Source: a virus. From it: a DNA stretch of 64,000 nucleotides. The translations under genes and the position numbers were made by a program. The stretch covers positions 124,001-188,000 of IMG/VR virus record IMGVR_UViG_3300035180_001778. One strand, given 5' to 3'. The notes under the pieces were generated by a model. It was given only the letters and a program-made list of their open reading frames with translations, made no database searches and had not been told where the DNA came from. Shown piece after piece: positions 51,697 through 60,256 of the stretch (positions are counted from its first letter, which is position 1; each line of letters begins with the position of its first letter).

Positions 51697-52605
51697 CTAC
51701 ACCGCCGCCGACCCCTGCTCCTCGGGGTACATCAGCGTGAAGAACTTCATCTCCGAGACCTGATTGGGGATCACGTCCCCCGTCGCGAAGACGGCCACCT
51801 GTCCGCGAGGAACCTCCCGCGAGACGTGGATCTGAGCGCCGTGGAAGACCCCCATGATCCCCTTGCGGAGGATGACGGCTTGGCTCTCGATGTCCAGGAC
51901 ATCGCGTCCGTACTTGCGGAGGTCCGCATACTCGTATGCGTTCATGTAGATGTGCTCGACCTTCTTGTCCTCAGACCCATGGGGGGCGAAGACCCTCTCC
52001 GCGTAGGCCTTCAGCACAGCCGCTTTTCGGGCCACAGCATCCGGATGGGGGCCCACCGAAACAACCCCCCCATGGTCGCAGAGGTTCACGAGCTTCGTCC
52101 GGATCAGCTCCGGAGTGATCACAAGGGTGGGGAAGTCTACGTCGTCTGCAAACCCACAGGCAAAGCCCGGAGGAACTTCCTTGGAGAGGAAGACCTGAGC
52201 GTTCCACAAGCTCCCCATGATGCCAGCCCGAAGAAGTTCTCCGTTGTGTTGCGCGTCAAAAGACGCGGAGCATTCGCTCCGCAGAGTCATGTATTCTTCC
52301 ATGTTGAGGTAGATCCGAACAACACGGACATCATTCCGCTCGATATGTGCATAGACCTTGCTGGCCAGAGCCTCCAGAAGCGTCTCCCCCTTGGTCAGAA
52401 GGCCCTTGAGAGCGACGGCCGCGTTTGCGGTCATCACCGCATCCCGGATGTGCCGAATTGCCACCGATTGGTCCTCCCCCGCGGGAGTACACGCGAGAAC
52501 GACCGAGGCGAACGTCTTCGCGGCATCCCGGATCATCTCGTACTTCGGGAGCTGGTCTTCGGTGGGGCGGTGGTACGTGAAGATGTGATTTAGATCGAAT
52601 GCCAT
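51697..52605 (-). CDS. Acb2/Tad1-like hairpin domain fused to two capsid-like repeats
   Basis: 302 residues. Residues 8-66 match the Acb2/Tad1 helical hairpin: FTYH-x-P...Q...KY...R-x2-AK-x-FA, then P-x4-QS, then AVM-x-ANAAVA. Known Acb2 proteins bind cyclic di- and trinucleotides and block CBASS; Tad1 binds Thoeris signals. Residues 97-152 and 218-274 are two related repeats (R-IY-N--EY--LR ... LR-GIMG---A ... EVP-G) that look like a segment of HK97-type capsid proteins. AGGAG precedes the ATG. The protein could be a virion-borne sponge or a capsid accessory protein. Binding activity is inferred. Confidence 0.75.
   Translation of the reverse strand: MAFDLNHIFTYHRPTEDQLPKYEMIRDAAKTFASVVLACTPAGEDQSVAIRHIRDAVMTANAAVALKGLLTKGETLLEALASKVYAHIERNDVRVVRIYLNMEEYMTLRSECSASFDAQHNGELLRAGIMGSLWNAQVFLSKEVPPGFACGFADDVDFPTLVITPELIRTKLVNLCDHGGVVSVGPHPDAVARKAAVLKAYAERVFAPHGSEDKKVEHIYMNAYEYADLRKYGRDVLDIESQAVILRKGIMGVFHGAQIHVSREVPRGQVAVFATGDVIPNQVSEMKFFTLMYPEEQGSAAV
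51698..51703 (-). promoter_or_regulatory. GGTGTA element, 10 nt before the zinc-finger gene
   Basis: GGTGTA, then GGGACGGAGC, then ATG at 51687. It lies on the last codons of the upstream gene. Confidence 0.45.
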
Positions 52606-52621
52606 GTGATTTCTCCTGGGA

Positions 52622-53521
52622 TCAGAATCCCGTGAACTTTCTGGGGGTCAGGACTCCAGCTCCGGTATAGGGGCCGAAGGCCGACCGGATACCAACCCCG
52701 AACTTGGGTTGCTGGAGACCGCGAACGTAGTTGACCGTGGCCTTGGCCTTTTCGAGCTGCTTGTCGAACTGCTCGGTTGAGGACTGGAGAGCCCCCTCAT
52801 ACTTGCTGGCCTTGTCGAGGTTCAGGGATACACCGCCAATCGAGTAATCGAACTCGTCGGCAATCCAGTTGATGCGGACCGCCTGGAGGGCGTGGATCAT
52901 CCCTCCCGTGAGGAGCAGCGTCCGCCACTCGGGGCGAGCCCGGCACATCTGGTCGATGTTCGCGAACGGTGTCCTCGGAGGTGAGGCGATGACCATGTCC
53001 ATCGATCGCTCGATGAACTCTTGCAGCTCTTCGTCCTCCCAGATGTACCCGAAGACCCTGTTGTACTGCTTCACGGTGGTCTCCCGTGAAGGCGGCCTGA
53101 AGTGGTAGTTCCGGTCCGGGTTGTTGTCCCGAAGGAGCATGCGCAGCCGGCGCATGAGGTCCCTCTCGATGAGGGTGTACGTCGCCGGGCCCCACTCCCC
53201 CACGGTCGTCTTGTCCACCACCTCGAACTCCTGGACGACCTGCTGAATGGGAGCCCCGACCAGCTCCCGAATCGTCCAACGGATCCGGTAGTTGCCGACG
53301 TTGGCATCGAGGGGGATCACGATGCTGGCGTAGTACTCCCCAACCGAGGGGTTCGCAGGGTTCCTTCGAGGAGGCCCCACAACGACCTCCCCTCCCGTCG
53401 TGAAGTCGAGGAGAGCGTACGTGATCTCGGCAGCGTTGGTGGGCGTGCCCGAGGCGTTGACCAAGAAGATGTTGAGGTCGCTACGCCCGAGCTGTTGCCC
53501 TCGGAAGAATGCTGTGCCCAT
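52622..53521 (-). CDS. Neck/connector-region protein with Ig-like N-terminal domain (299 aa)
   Basis: Residues 1-105 form an Ig-like domain that is also found at the C-terminus of the LamG-like protein (53935-55959): shared ITYALLD/VTYSLF, GG, VGEYYA, G-x-IRW and VV-FEVVD features. Residues 115-299 are helical and acidic with a Pro-rich turn (RPPSRETTV), in the style of phage head-tail connector or fibre-adaptor proteins. A spacer role joining fibre to virion is inferred. Confidence 0.6.
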   Translation of the reverse strand: MGTAFFRGQQLGRSDLNIFLVNASGTPTNAAEITYALLDFTTGGEVVVGPPRRNPANPSVGEYYASIVIPLDANVGNYRIRWTIRELVGAPIQQVVQEFEVVDKTTVGEWGPATYTLIERDLMRRLRMLLRDNNPDRNYHFRPPSRETTVKQYNRVFGYIWEDEELQEFIERSMDMVIASPPRTPFANIDQMCRARPEWRTLLLTGGMIHALQAVRINWIADEFDYSIGGVSLNLDKASKYEGALQSSTEQFDKQLEKAKATVNYVRGLQQPKFGVGIRSAFGPYTGAGVLTPRKFTGF

Positions 53522-53522
53522 G

Positions 53523-53972
53523 TCAGTCCTCCAAGGTGGACTCTGACGCCCTTGGCTGAGACCACCCCGACTTGCCTTCGATGCGATCCTTGAGGGCCTC
53601 TGCGAACGCCTGGGGGTCCGTCACATGCCCTTGGACCTTCGCGACGCACCTTGCAACAGACCCTCCAATGCTCTCCCAGAACTTCTTCCGGGAGTCATCA
53701 GTCCACCCTTCAGGAAGGTCTTTCCACTCCGCAGCTTGATGAGCTGTGGCCGCGAGCTTGAGCATGTCCTGCCCATAGATGACCGACGCGCGAATTCGGC
53801 GGATCCCCAGAGAAGCCATACGCTGCCCACAAGGCGGGCAGACCTCGGCGACATCCTCGGGGTTCAACCAGAAATCCTGGTTGAGGGCGACCTTCTTTGA
53901 CCCCGAGTAGCGATGAGCCACCCGAGAGGTCAAGTCAGAACCAGCCGCGTCGTGTTTTTCGGGGAGTGCCAT
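53523..53972 (-). CDS. Unknown protein with CPPCG motif (149 aa)
   Basis: ATG at 53972, overlapping the preceding gene's 3' end by 38 nt. A CPPCG near residue 46 could bind metal or act in a redox site. The remainder is helical. An in-frame ATG at 54029 would deepen the overlap and is less likely. Function unknown. Confidence 0.5.
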   Translation of the reverse strand: MALPEKHDAAGSDLTSRVAHRYSGSKKVALNQDFWLNPEDVAEVCPPCGQRMASLGIRRIRASVIYGQDMLKLAATAHQAAEWKDLPEGWTDDSRKKFWESIGGSVARCVAKVQGHVTDPQAFAEALKDRIEGKSGWSQPRASESTLED

Positions 53973-55959
53973 CGTTTGGATCTTTCGCAAGAACAGCATC
54001 GAGGATGCTGAACCTGTAGTCCTCAACAAGAGGTTGAGTAGAAGGACTTAGTTGATACCGCCATCGGATCAACCAGTCCCCAGGCTGGCCCACATCATCA
54101 GACCGGAAGGTTGCGTAGTACTCTCCGACCGTTGCCATGACAGGGTAGCGTTCGGGGGAACCCACAAGCTGTTGAGAGCCTCCGGGATGCACCTGGAACA
54201 AGCTGTATGTCACTCGGTACAGCGAGCTGGGGGCTCCGTCGAGGCGCAGCAAGAAGCTCAAGTCGCCACGGCCGAAGACATGGCCAAGTCGGAACTCCCT
54301 GTACTTCTGGTGGCAACGAACGGGCCTCGGGACATGGACGAGATCCAGGTAGCCCGACAAGAGCCCCATGCCTGCCAGGGCTTCCAGCTCGGAAAGCTGG
54401 AGCCCGCCATACCCAAAAACATCCCCTATGAGCGAACGAATGAGAGCGACATTGCCTTGAAGATCGCCACCCCCAAAAGCATGGGCCGTCGGGTTCATCA
54501 CGATGCTGAGAGAACCCTGAAGCGTCCCCACTCCGAACACAACCCCAATAAAGCCAACGTCAATCAACGCACCAGAGAAGTCGCTCACCCCATCGGAGGT
54601 CCCGGACACGGAATGCACGTTGACGATAACGCCATGGAAGACCCCATCCCCGAAGGGATGCCCAGAGACACCCAAGAATCTCTGCATAGATTCCTGGGGT
54701 GCCCCGACGCCTCCCACGGACTCGGAGAAGGACAGGGTCCGAATGAGGGTGTCCTGAATCAGGCCTGAGCCCCCACTTGCGCCAGCGAGTGAGCCGAGAA
54801 TGAGAAGGGTTCCTTGCAAGCTACTGGAGCCCGCGACCAGCCCTGCAAAGTCGGCCGCTCGTAGAGCCCCTTGAGGCGACCCCTGACCAGAGGCGAGACC
54901 CTGCAACAAATGGGTCAACAGGAGGGCCTCTTGCACATCCCCGGCACCAAGAGGGGAACCTCCCAAAGAGAGACCTCGGATAAGAGGCGCTTGAAGAAGC
55001 CCTGCCCCCAGGATGCTACCCGAGAGGGGCATCGTATCTCGGACACCCCCAGAGAAAGAGGCACCCCCCGAGATTGTTCTCGCGAGCGAGATGGTGTGCA
55101 GCATTGTCCCTTGAAGGATAGCGGCACCCAACGTAGTTGAGGCGAGACGATGAATCAAGCCGACTACAGTCTGTGCAGACCCGGCCCCCACAATGGACCC
55201 TGAGACCAGCTTTGTCTGGATCACAGTCCCTTGTAGGCTCCCTGCCCCCGTCCCTGTTTGAGAGAGAGAGACCGTCCGAATGGGGGAGATTTTGGAAGGT
55301 ACGAAGGGGTAGACGATGGGCGGGTGGGGCTGGACAACCGCAGAAGTGATCGTCGGAGCTGCATTGTAGTAGTCAACGTTGTCCCGCATCATCGGGATGT
55401 AACTGACTGCTTTTGTAGGGGCGAAGAAGGGGGACGTGTTCTTCGACAGATACGAAATCACCGCCTGTGTATAGGTGCCGCTCCAATGGGCATACTCGGC
55501 GAGCTGCCCATCGAAAGCTCGCGACCCCGTCGGTTGATTACCGAGCACATAAATGCCCGTGGACGTGATTGCAGGGAGAGTCGTCCCAAAAGCTACGTTT
55601 GTCGTTACTTGTGCAACGCCATCAACATACAGGGTCGGGACATTCGACAACGAGGACTCGTTGTACACGAGGAGAAGATGGATCCATGTATTGGCGGCCG
55701 TACCCCCCGTGAAGTACCACTGCCCTGTCCCAGCCGTGAAGACACGGAGGAACTCCCACCGAGCATTGATACCATTCCACCGGAACTGAGTGATGAACGC
55801 CCCACCGTTCTGTTTTTGATACACACGTCCGAGGCTCCCACCCCCAGGACCCGTCCGGTATACCCAAATACTGTATGTGGAGTTGGTAGTGTGCGTCGTG
55901 TAAGCAGTGTTGCTTACATCAAGCTGCCCTGTCCCAGACAACCCAAAACCAAGAGACAT
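53935..55959 (-). CDS. Tail fibre/adhesin with LamG-like domain and repeats (674 aa)
   Basis: Residues 1-190 have the concanavalin/LamG pattern (SIWVYRTG, WNGINARWEF, NTWIHLLLVYN, LYVDGV, ...DGQLAEYAHWSG), a carbohydrate-binding jelly roll. Residues about 225-545 consist of about ten loose repeats of 28-32 residues of the form 'L.GS..G.G.LQG.L', likely a beta-solenoid or collagen-like stalk. Residues about 575-665 are the Ig-like domain shared with the gene at 52622. It is probably a receptor-binding or decoration fibre. Confidence 0.72.
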   Translation of the reverse strand: MSLGFGLSGTGQLDVSNTAYTTHTTNSTYSIWVYRTGPGGGSLGRVYQKQNGGAFITQFRWNGINARWEFLRVFTAGTGQWYFTGGTAANTWIHLLLVYNESSLSNVPTLYVDGVAQVTTNVAFGTTLPAITSTGIYVLGNQPTGSRAFDGQLAEYAHWSGTYTQAVISYLSKNTSPFFAPTKAVSYIPMMRDNVDYYNAAPTITSAVVQPHPPIVYPFVPSKISPIRTVSLSQTGTGAGSLQGTVIQTKLVSGSIVGAGSAQTVVGLIHRLASTTLGAAILQGTMLHTISLARTISGGASFSGGVRDTMPLSGSILGAGLLQAPLIRGLSLGGSPLGAGDVQEALLLTHLLQGLASGQGSPQGALRAADFAGLVAGSSSLQGTLLILGSLAGASGGSGLIQDTLIRTLSFSESVGGVGAPQESMQRFLGVSGHPFGDGVFHGVIVNVHSVSGTSDGVSDFSGALIDVGFIGVVFGVGTLQGSLSIVMNPTAHAFGGGDLQGNVALIRSLIGDVFGYGGLQLSELEALAGMGLLSGYLDLVHVPRPVRCHQKYREFRLGHVFGRGDLSFLLRLDGAPSSLYRVTYSLFQVHPGGSQQLVGSPERYPVMATVGEYYATFRSDDVGQPGDWLIRWRYQLSPSTQPLVEDYRFSILDAVLAKDPNDGTPRKTRRGWF

Positions 55960-55962
55960 GGT

Positions 55963-56445
55963 TTAGGTCTCCCGGCCTTCAGCTCCTCGGAACTGGAGGT
56001 TACCCGCCATGGTGTCGGTCCCGGCCACATCGCGATCAATCTTGATCCACCCCAAGTCGCCTCCGACCATACCGTTGATTTGAGAGTTGGTGAACGTGAT
56101 AGTCGCAACAACGATCAAACCGACGGTGCCAGGCACAGCCGTAGCCACTGAAGACACAAGCGAAGCAAACACAGGCGGACTTGATTGGGTCCCTGAATTG
56201 AGTCGCGAAAACCCAGCACGGACAACCACATTACCCGATGTGGCCGTCTGAGCGTTGTATTCCAGCTTGAGGGTGATCCCCCCTCCTCCGTAATGCTCTT
56301 CAAAACGGATCGGGTACATCGCGGCGGTATTTTGCGCATAGTTGATAACGAACCCGAAGTTCGTATCAGGAAGCGCAGAAGTGACCGAGGGGGCGATCTG
56401 AAACCCCTGGGGAAATACCTGGAAGACTGTTTGGCCGGAGGCCAT
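55963..56445 (-). CDS. Beta-rich virion surface protein (160 aa)
   Basis: Almost no charged residues apart from the ends; an alternating strand pattern, with YPIRFEEHYGGGGITLKLEY, suggests a jelly roll. It lies 3 nt before the LamG-like gene and is probably part of the same fibre or decoration complex. Confidence 0.6.
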   Translation of the reverse strand: MASGQTVFQVFPQGFQIAPSVTSALPDTNFGFVINYAQNTAAMYPIRFEEHYGGGGITLKLEYNAQTATSGNVVVRAGFSRLNSGTQSSPPVFASLVSSVATAVPGTVGLIVVATITFTNSQINGMVGGDLGWIKIDRDVAGTDTMAGNLQFRGAEGRET

Positions 56446-56448
56446 GGA

Positions 56449-56832
56449 TCAGGACTCGGTGACGATGAGCTGGCCGGAGGGGAACTTCACCTGGTCGTTC
56501 GTGAGAACGGACCGGGAAGCCGTGAGGTTCGCGAAGTAGAGAAGGTTGCCCGCTGTCGAGGCATCGAGGAGAGCGAAGGCCACCACCGTCCCCCAGTCCG
56601 CTGTGGCGATGGGGAACACCACGTCGACAGAGCTGGCTGAGGCACCACCGGAAGGGGCAGCGAACGTGGCCGCCTGACGCACATAGGAGCCGCCAGTCAC
56701 CTCCGTCCCACCGCCACCAATGCCCGGGGCCACCGTGTAGAGAGCGACGTAGGACGTCGCCGGGACGGTGAACGCCGTGTTCCGTAGAACCGAGTTCAGA
56801 ACTTGATTGATGAGGTATGTGCTCTTAGGCAT
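56449..56832 (-). CDS. Phage tail-fibre-type small beta protein (127 aa)
   Basis: The sequence opens with a helix (INQVLNSVLRNTAF), then YVALYTVAPGIGGGGTEV-GGSYVRQA, then W-VVAFALLDA: the layout of a small family often labelled tail fibre protein in phages. It is clustered with other surface proteins. Confidence 0.65.
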   Translation of the reverse strand: MPKSTYLINQVLNSVLRNTAFTVPATSYVALYTVAPGIGGGGTEVTGGSYVRQAATFAAPSGGASASSVDVVFPIATADWGTVVAFALLDASTAGNLLYFANLTASRSVLTNDQVKFPSGQLIVTES

Positions 56833-56852
56833 GTCGCGGGCTCCTCCCCTCG

Positions 56853-57236
56853 TTACGGTACAAATGAAACCTTGAGCCCCTGGCTCTCGGGGGAAAACGC
56901 CACGACGTCGTAGTCCAGAGCTGTGACTTGGGGAACCGCGGCATAGGTGATGAGCACCCGCCAGAACCCAACCCCATTCGGCCGCCAGCGGACGCTGTAG
57001 TACCCCGTCCCAGCTCCAACCTCATGCCAGTAGACATGCCCCGCGAGGAGCTGGGCATCCGTGAGCCCAGCCCCATTGAGGGTCGTCCAGGGCTGAGGGA
57101 CGTTGTTGCAGAAGACTGCAATGGCGACATTCGACGCAGAGAGGCCCGTGATCCGGGTGTACCCGTCCACCTGGAAGATATCAGCCAGATCGAGAGCCGG
57201 CTGATTCGTGGGGATGAGCCTCCAGCGAAGATTCAC
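56853..57236 (-). CDS. Beta-rich virion protein (127 aa)
   Basis: GTG start at 57236 overlapping the TGA of the upstream gene (GTGA). The sequence has a YYSVRWRPNGVGFWRVLITY stretch typical of Ig-like virion domains. No further assignment. Confidence 0.55.
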   Translation of the reverse strand: MNLRWRLIPTNQPALDLADIFQVDGYTRITGLSASNVAIAVFCNNVPQPWTTLNGAGLTDAQLLAGHVYWHEVGAGTGYYSVRWRPNGVGFWRVLITYAAVPQVTALDYDVVAFSPESQGLKVSFVP

Positions 57237-57406
57237 GATGAGGGTTCCTCATGAGCCTTCGGAGGGCTCTCGACGGGTTGCTTGGGGCGACCCACCCCAA
57301 GGGCGCTCGAAGTGCGAAGCGACGCAGAGAGGGACATCGCCACCCCCACGCCAGCCCTCACTTCGGACACCCCCAGAACGACGGCATTCAGCTCGATGAC
57401 GGCCAT
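57233..57406 (-). CDS. Small virion-cluster protein (57 aa)
   Basis: ATG at 57406. Rich in Val, Leu, Ala and Ser, then a Pro-rich charged end. Stop coupled with the next GTG start. Its sequence (VVLGVSEVRAGVGVAMSLSA) resembles one repeat of a beta stalk. Confidence 0.5.
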   Translation of the reverse strand: MAVIELNAVVLGVSEVRAGVGVAMSLSASLRTSSALGVGRPKQPVESPPKAHEEPSS

Positions 57407-57419
57407 GGTGCTCCGAGCC

Positions 57420-57668
57420 CTACTGCATGTGGCAGATCGATTTCAAGCTCTTGATGTTGAAGGCGTAGGTGTTGGCAGGCACCTTCCCCGAGTTGTTGAC
57501 CCAGCCGGAGGTCAACTCGTCGATGTTCGCGATGCTCGTGTCGAACACGAATTGCACCTTGCCGCTTGTAGAGCGTTCCGCACGCCTCATCTCGACCCCC
57601 GCGGTCTTCAGGTAGGCCGCGAAGTAGAGATCTGACGTACGGAATTCGGGAGCGTTTCCAACAGGCAT
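57420..57668 (-). CDS. DUF5659-like small protein (82 aa)
   Basis: The pattern FRTSDLYFAAYLKTAGVEM, KVQFVFD, IDEL--GWVN and FNIKSLKS matches the DUF5659 layout I know from phages and bacteria. Function unknown. ATG at 57668 with GAGGATGGTA before it is chosen; ATGs at 57674 and 57680 are alternatives. Confidence 0.65.
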   Translation of the reverse strand: MPVGNAPEFRTSDLYFAAYLKTAGVEMRRAERSTSGKVQFVFDTSIANIDELTSGWVNNSGKVPANTYAFNIKSLKSICHMQ

Positions 57669-57705
57669 TACCATCCTCATTTCATCTTGATGTAGCGTGG
57701 AGAGA

Positions 57706-58818
57706 TCAGGCGAGAACCGCGATCCCCGATGCGAAGCTGTCATACTTGACCTGCACGCTCGTGGTGGCCGCAGCCGCCCCGGGGATGAGGGAAGCCGGGA
57801 TCACAATCGAGGTCGCAGAGACGGAGCCCTGGGTTCCACCCGTATTGGTCGTCTCCAGGACCTTCTGGACGATCGACTTCTGAACCAGGCCCGTGAACTT
57901 GACGGTCACGAGTTCCTGCTCGGCGTTGCCGAGGTTGGTCCCCGTGATGGTAACGTCACCCGTATTCGGGGTGTTGATGGCCGCGCTGGAGATGACCGGA
58001 AGCCCCGTCGAGAAGACCGTGCTCCCATCATCGTGGACGACCGTGATGGCTGCCCCAGAGGAGATGGCCGGAAGCCGGTACACATCAGGGTTGAAGCTCG
58101 CCGACAGGAACCCCGCCAGGTTGCCCTTCTTGAGGCTCTGAATGGCGACGTTGCTCTCGACGAACTGCGGAGCAATGGCGTCTGCGATGGCCTTGACCTG
58201 AACCAGGGAAAGACCGTACCCGACCGTCGAGAGGATCGTTGCCTGCGAAACATCGAGGGGCCCACCCACCGGGAGGAAAGCCGCGACCATGGATGCCACG
58301 GTGGGAACCGTGACTGCACGGGCAGCGGTGCCGAGTCCGAGAGAGGCGTTGGCGTTCGAACCATTGCCAGTCGAGTCGATTCCGATGGTTGCTGCGGGCC
58401 CGAAGGAAGCCGTCGTGCTGAGAGCAATCCGAAGGGTCGAGCTGAGCCCGATCGACGTCGAGGCATGAGCCGAGATGGTAGCCGTCACCAGAGCCGCATT
58501 GATCGCCGCGAGCAGCGTCGTGATGTTGGCGTAGGTCGCACTGGCAATCGTGACCGTGGTGTACAGACCCGTGCTGAGGATCCGGAGCTTCAGGACGTTG
58601 TTCGACCCGTTCACCGTCAACGGGAACGTGATGTCTCCCGTGCTGGCGATCGTCGCCGGGACCAAGGCCAGAGCTGATGCCCCAACCGTGGAATCCGGGC
58701 GCGAGATGTACCGTGTCGAGCCCGCGGGCTCGATCGGGAAGTCGGTCTGGGACGTGGGCTCCAGATCGGCCAAGAAGATGGGCCCCGAAAGGTCCCCGCG
58801 AATGACACCAATACGCAT
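57706..58818 (-). CDS. Large beta-rich virion protein with TIG/IPT-like domain (370 aa)
   Basis: The first 160 residues are Thr/Ser/Ala-rich strands with an IASTGDITFPLTVNGSNN unit, like the repeated domains of the sheath insert. Residues about 270-340 contain PVIS-A--NTPNTGDVTITGTNLGN, an IPT/TIG-like domain also present in the gene at 59233. Likely a surface protein of tail or capsid. Confidence 0.6.
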   Translation of the reverse strand: MRIGVIRGDLSGPIFLADLEPTSQTDFPIEPAGSTRYISRPDSTVGASALALVPATIASTGDITFPLTVNGSNNVLKLRILSTGLYTTVTIASATYANITTLLAAINAALVTATISAHASTSIGLSSTLRIALSTTASFGPAATIGIDSTGNGSNANASLGLGTAARAVTVPTVASMVAAFLPVGGPLDVSQATILSTVGYGLSLVQVKAIADAIAPQFVESNVAIQSLKKGNLAGFLSASFNPDVYRLPAISSGAAITVVHDDGSTVFSTGLPVISSAAINTPNTGDVTITGTNLGNAEQELVTVKFTGLVQKSIVQKVLETTNTGGTQGSVSATSIVIPASLIPGAAAATTSVQVKYDSFASGIAVLA

Positions 58819-58856
58819 TGTCTCAGACTCCCAATCTACGGAGGTTCGAGGACCCC

Positions 58857-59225
58857 CTACGTTGTGCTATCGGCGAGTCGTCCACTCGCCTGGTCGATTT
58901 TGAGAAGGCGTAGAATGACGCCGTAACTTTCGTAGAACCCAGAGATCGACCGGAGAAAGATGAGCTGGTCCGACTTCCAAGTGAAGTTTGCCGCTCGTGT
59001 GAATAGCCGCATTCTCCGAATGGCACGGATGTAGAGGTCCGACCGATCCAACGTCCGAAGCTCTTCCTCCGCAGACGACATCCGATCGTACCGTGAGCGA
59101 ATGTCGTTGAGGAGAGCACGGACCTGCTGTTGGTAGAACAGGTCCGTGGGCCGCCAACGACGTTCAATCCGCTGAAAGGAAGACCCCTCCAGATCCAGGA
59201 TTTCGCGTAGAAGGCGGTACTGCAC
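58857..59225 (-). CDS. Helical unknown protein (122 aa)
   Basis: GTG at 59225 is the only sensible in-frame start after the upstream stop (59233). Strongly helical and basic (YQQQVRALLNDIRSRYDRM), possibly coiled. The same DNA in another frame (58823-59230) gives a Ser/Arg-rich sequence and is rejected. Start uncertain. Confidence 0.5.
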   Translation of the reverse strand: MQYRLLREILDLEGSSFQRIERRWRPTDLFYQQQVRALLNDIRSRYDRMSSAEEELRTLDRSDLYIRAIRRMRLFTRAANFTWKSDQLIFLRSISGFYESYGVILRLLKIDQASGRLADSTT

Positions 59226-59232
59226 GTCACGA

Positions 59233-60195
59233 TCAGACCAGCACGAAGACGTTCGAGAGGTGGTCGTCCGACTTGACCTGTGCCGAGGACAAGGTGGCCG
59301 CCGCCCCGCCACCACCAGACATCCCCGAGACGATGAAGCCGGCGTTGATGACCGTCTCCGTGATCGCCACGTTGCCGACCGTGCCGACCGCGTCGTTCAC
59401 GAGGTTGACAACCCCAGCACCACCGCTCGAAGCCGTGATGGCGAGACCCGCTCCAACCCCGTTGATCGCGGCCAGAACAGCCGCCTTCACAGTGGCAAGA
59501 GAATCACCCGAGGTGAAGGCGACCGCGACATGGGCACCCGTCACACCACCACCGGAGTCGAACTCGAAGACCGTGGCCGCGTTGACGCCGTCGTTGAGGG
59601 TGAACGTCTGGCCGTCCACCAAGCTGGCCCCAGCCACCACCGTGATCGAGCCCGTGGCAGCCACAGCGGCCGGGATGAGAGCGGAGGGGATGACGATCGA
59701 AGTGTTTGAGATGGTCCCGCCACCCGTGAGGATCTGAGCCTGCGTGAGGGTGACCGCACCGCTTCCCGTGAGGATGACCGACGAGAAGTTGGGCGCCGTC
59801 GAGAGGAAGCCCGTCCCCGTGAGGGTCACATCGCCAGCCGACGGGGTGTTCGCCTGAGCATTGGTGATGACGGGCGTCGCGAGACTCGATGCAACCAGCG
59901 AGACCGACGTAATCAGCCCCGCCGTGACGAGCTTGGAGATCTTCCCCTTGCCAGCCGAGAGGACGACACGAGCCGTTTCCTGCAAGTCGATGTAGCCCGG
60001 GAGGGTCGCATCGCCCGGCTTGGTGCGAGGGACGTAGCAAGGCTGCTTCGGCTCATTCGCGTACCCGTCGCGCTTGTAGGCCTTGGGGTCTGCCGTGCTC
60101 CCGAGCCGGTGGACTTGCTTGTTGGGTAGCCCATCGTCGAGGTCATCGACGAGGATGGCACCAGAGACAGTCTGTGCGTGGATGAGTCGAATCAT
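59233..60195 (-). CDS. Virion protein sharing a domain with the sheath insert (320 aa)
   Basis: Residues 1-105 are a polar N-terminal part. Residues about 105-180 are TIG/IPT-like (PVITNAQANTPSAGDVTLTG). Residues about 188-300 are the domain (DG-TFTLNDG...FEFDSGGGV...AINGVGAGLAITAS...VAITETV-NAGF) found also in the sheath at about residues 712-820. Repeats like this are widespread in bacterial and phage surface proteins. It may lie on the virion next to sheath or capsid. Confidence 0.65.
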   Translation of the reverse strand: MIRLIHAQTVSGAILVDDLDDGLPNKQVHRLGSTADPKAYKRDGYANEPKQPCYVPRTKPGDATLPGYIDLQETARVVLSAGKGKISKLVTAGLITSVSLVASSLATPVITNAQANTPSAGDVTLTGTGFLSTAPNFSSVILTGSGAVTLTQAQILTGGGTISNTSIVIPSALIPAAVAATGSITVVAGASLVDGQTFTLNDGVNAATVFEFDSGGGVTGAHVAVAFTSGDSLATVKAAVLAAINGVGAGLAITASSGGAGVVNLVNDAVGTVGNVAITETVINAGFIVSGMSGGGGAAATLSSAQVKSDDHLSNVFVLV

Positions 60196-60256
60196 GGTGC
60201 TCCTACCCCTTCAAAATGGGATCGTCGATCTGAAGTCATAAAAGGAAGCTCGAACG

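Noticed and set aside
58823-59230. A 135-codon minus-strand frame overlapping the helical gene at 58857
   Set aside because: It is Ser/Arg/Gly-rich without structure pattern; the other frame gives a coherent helical protein.
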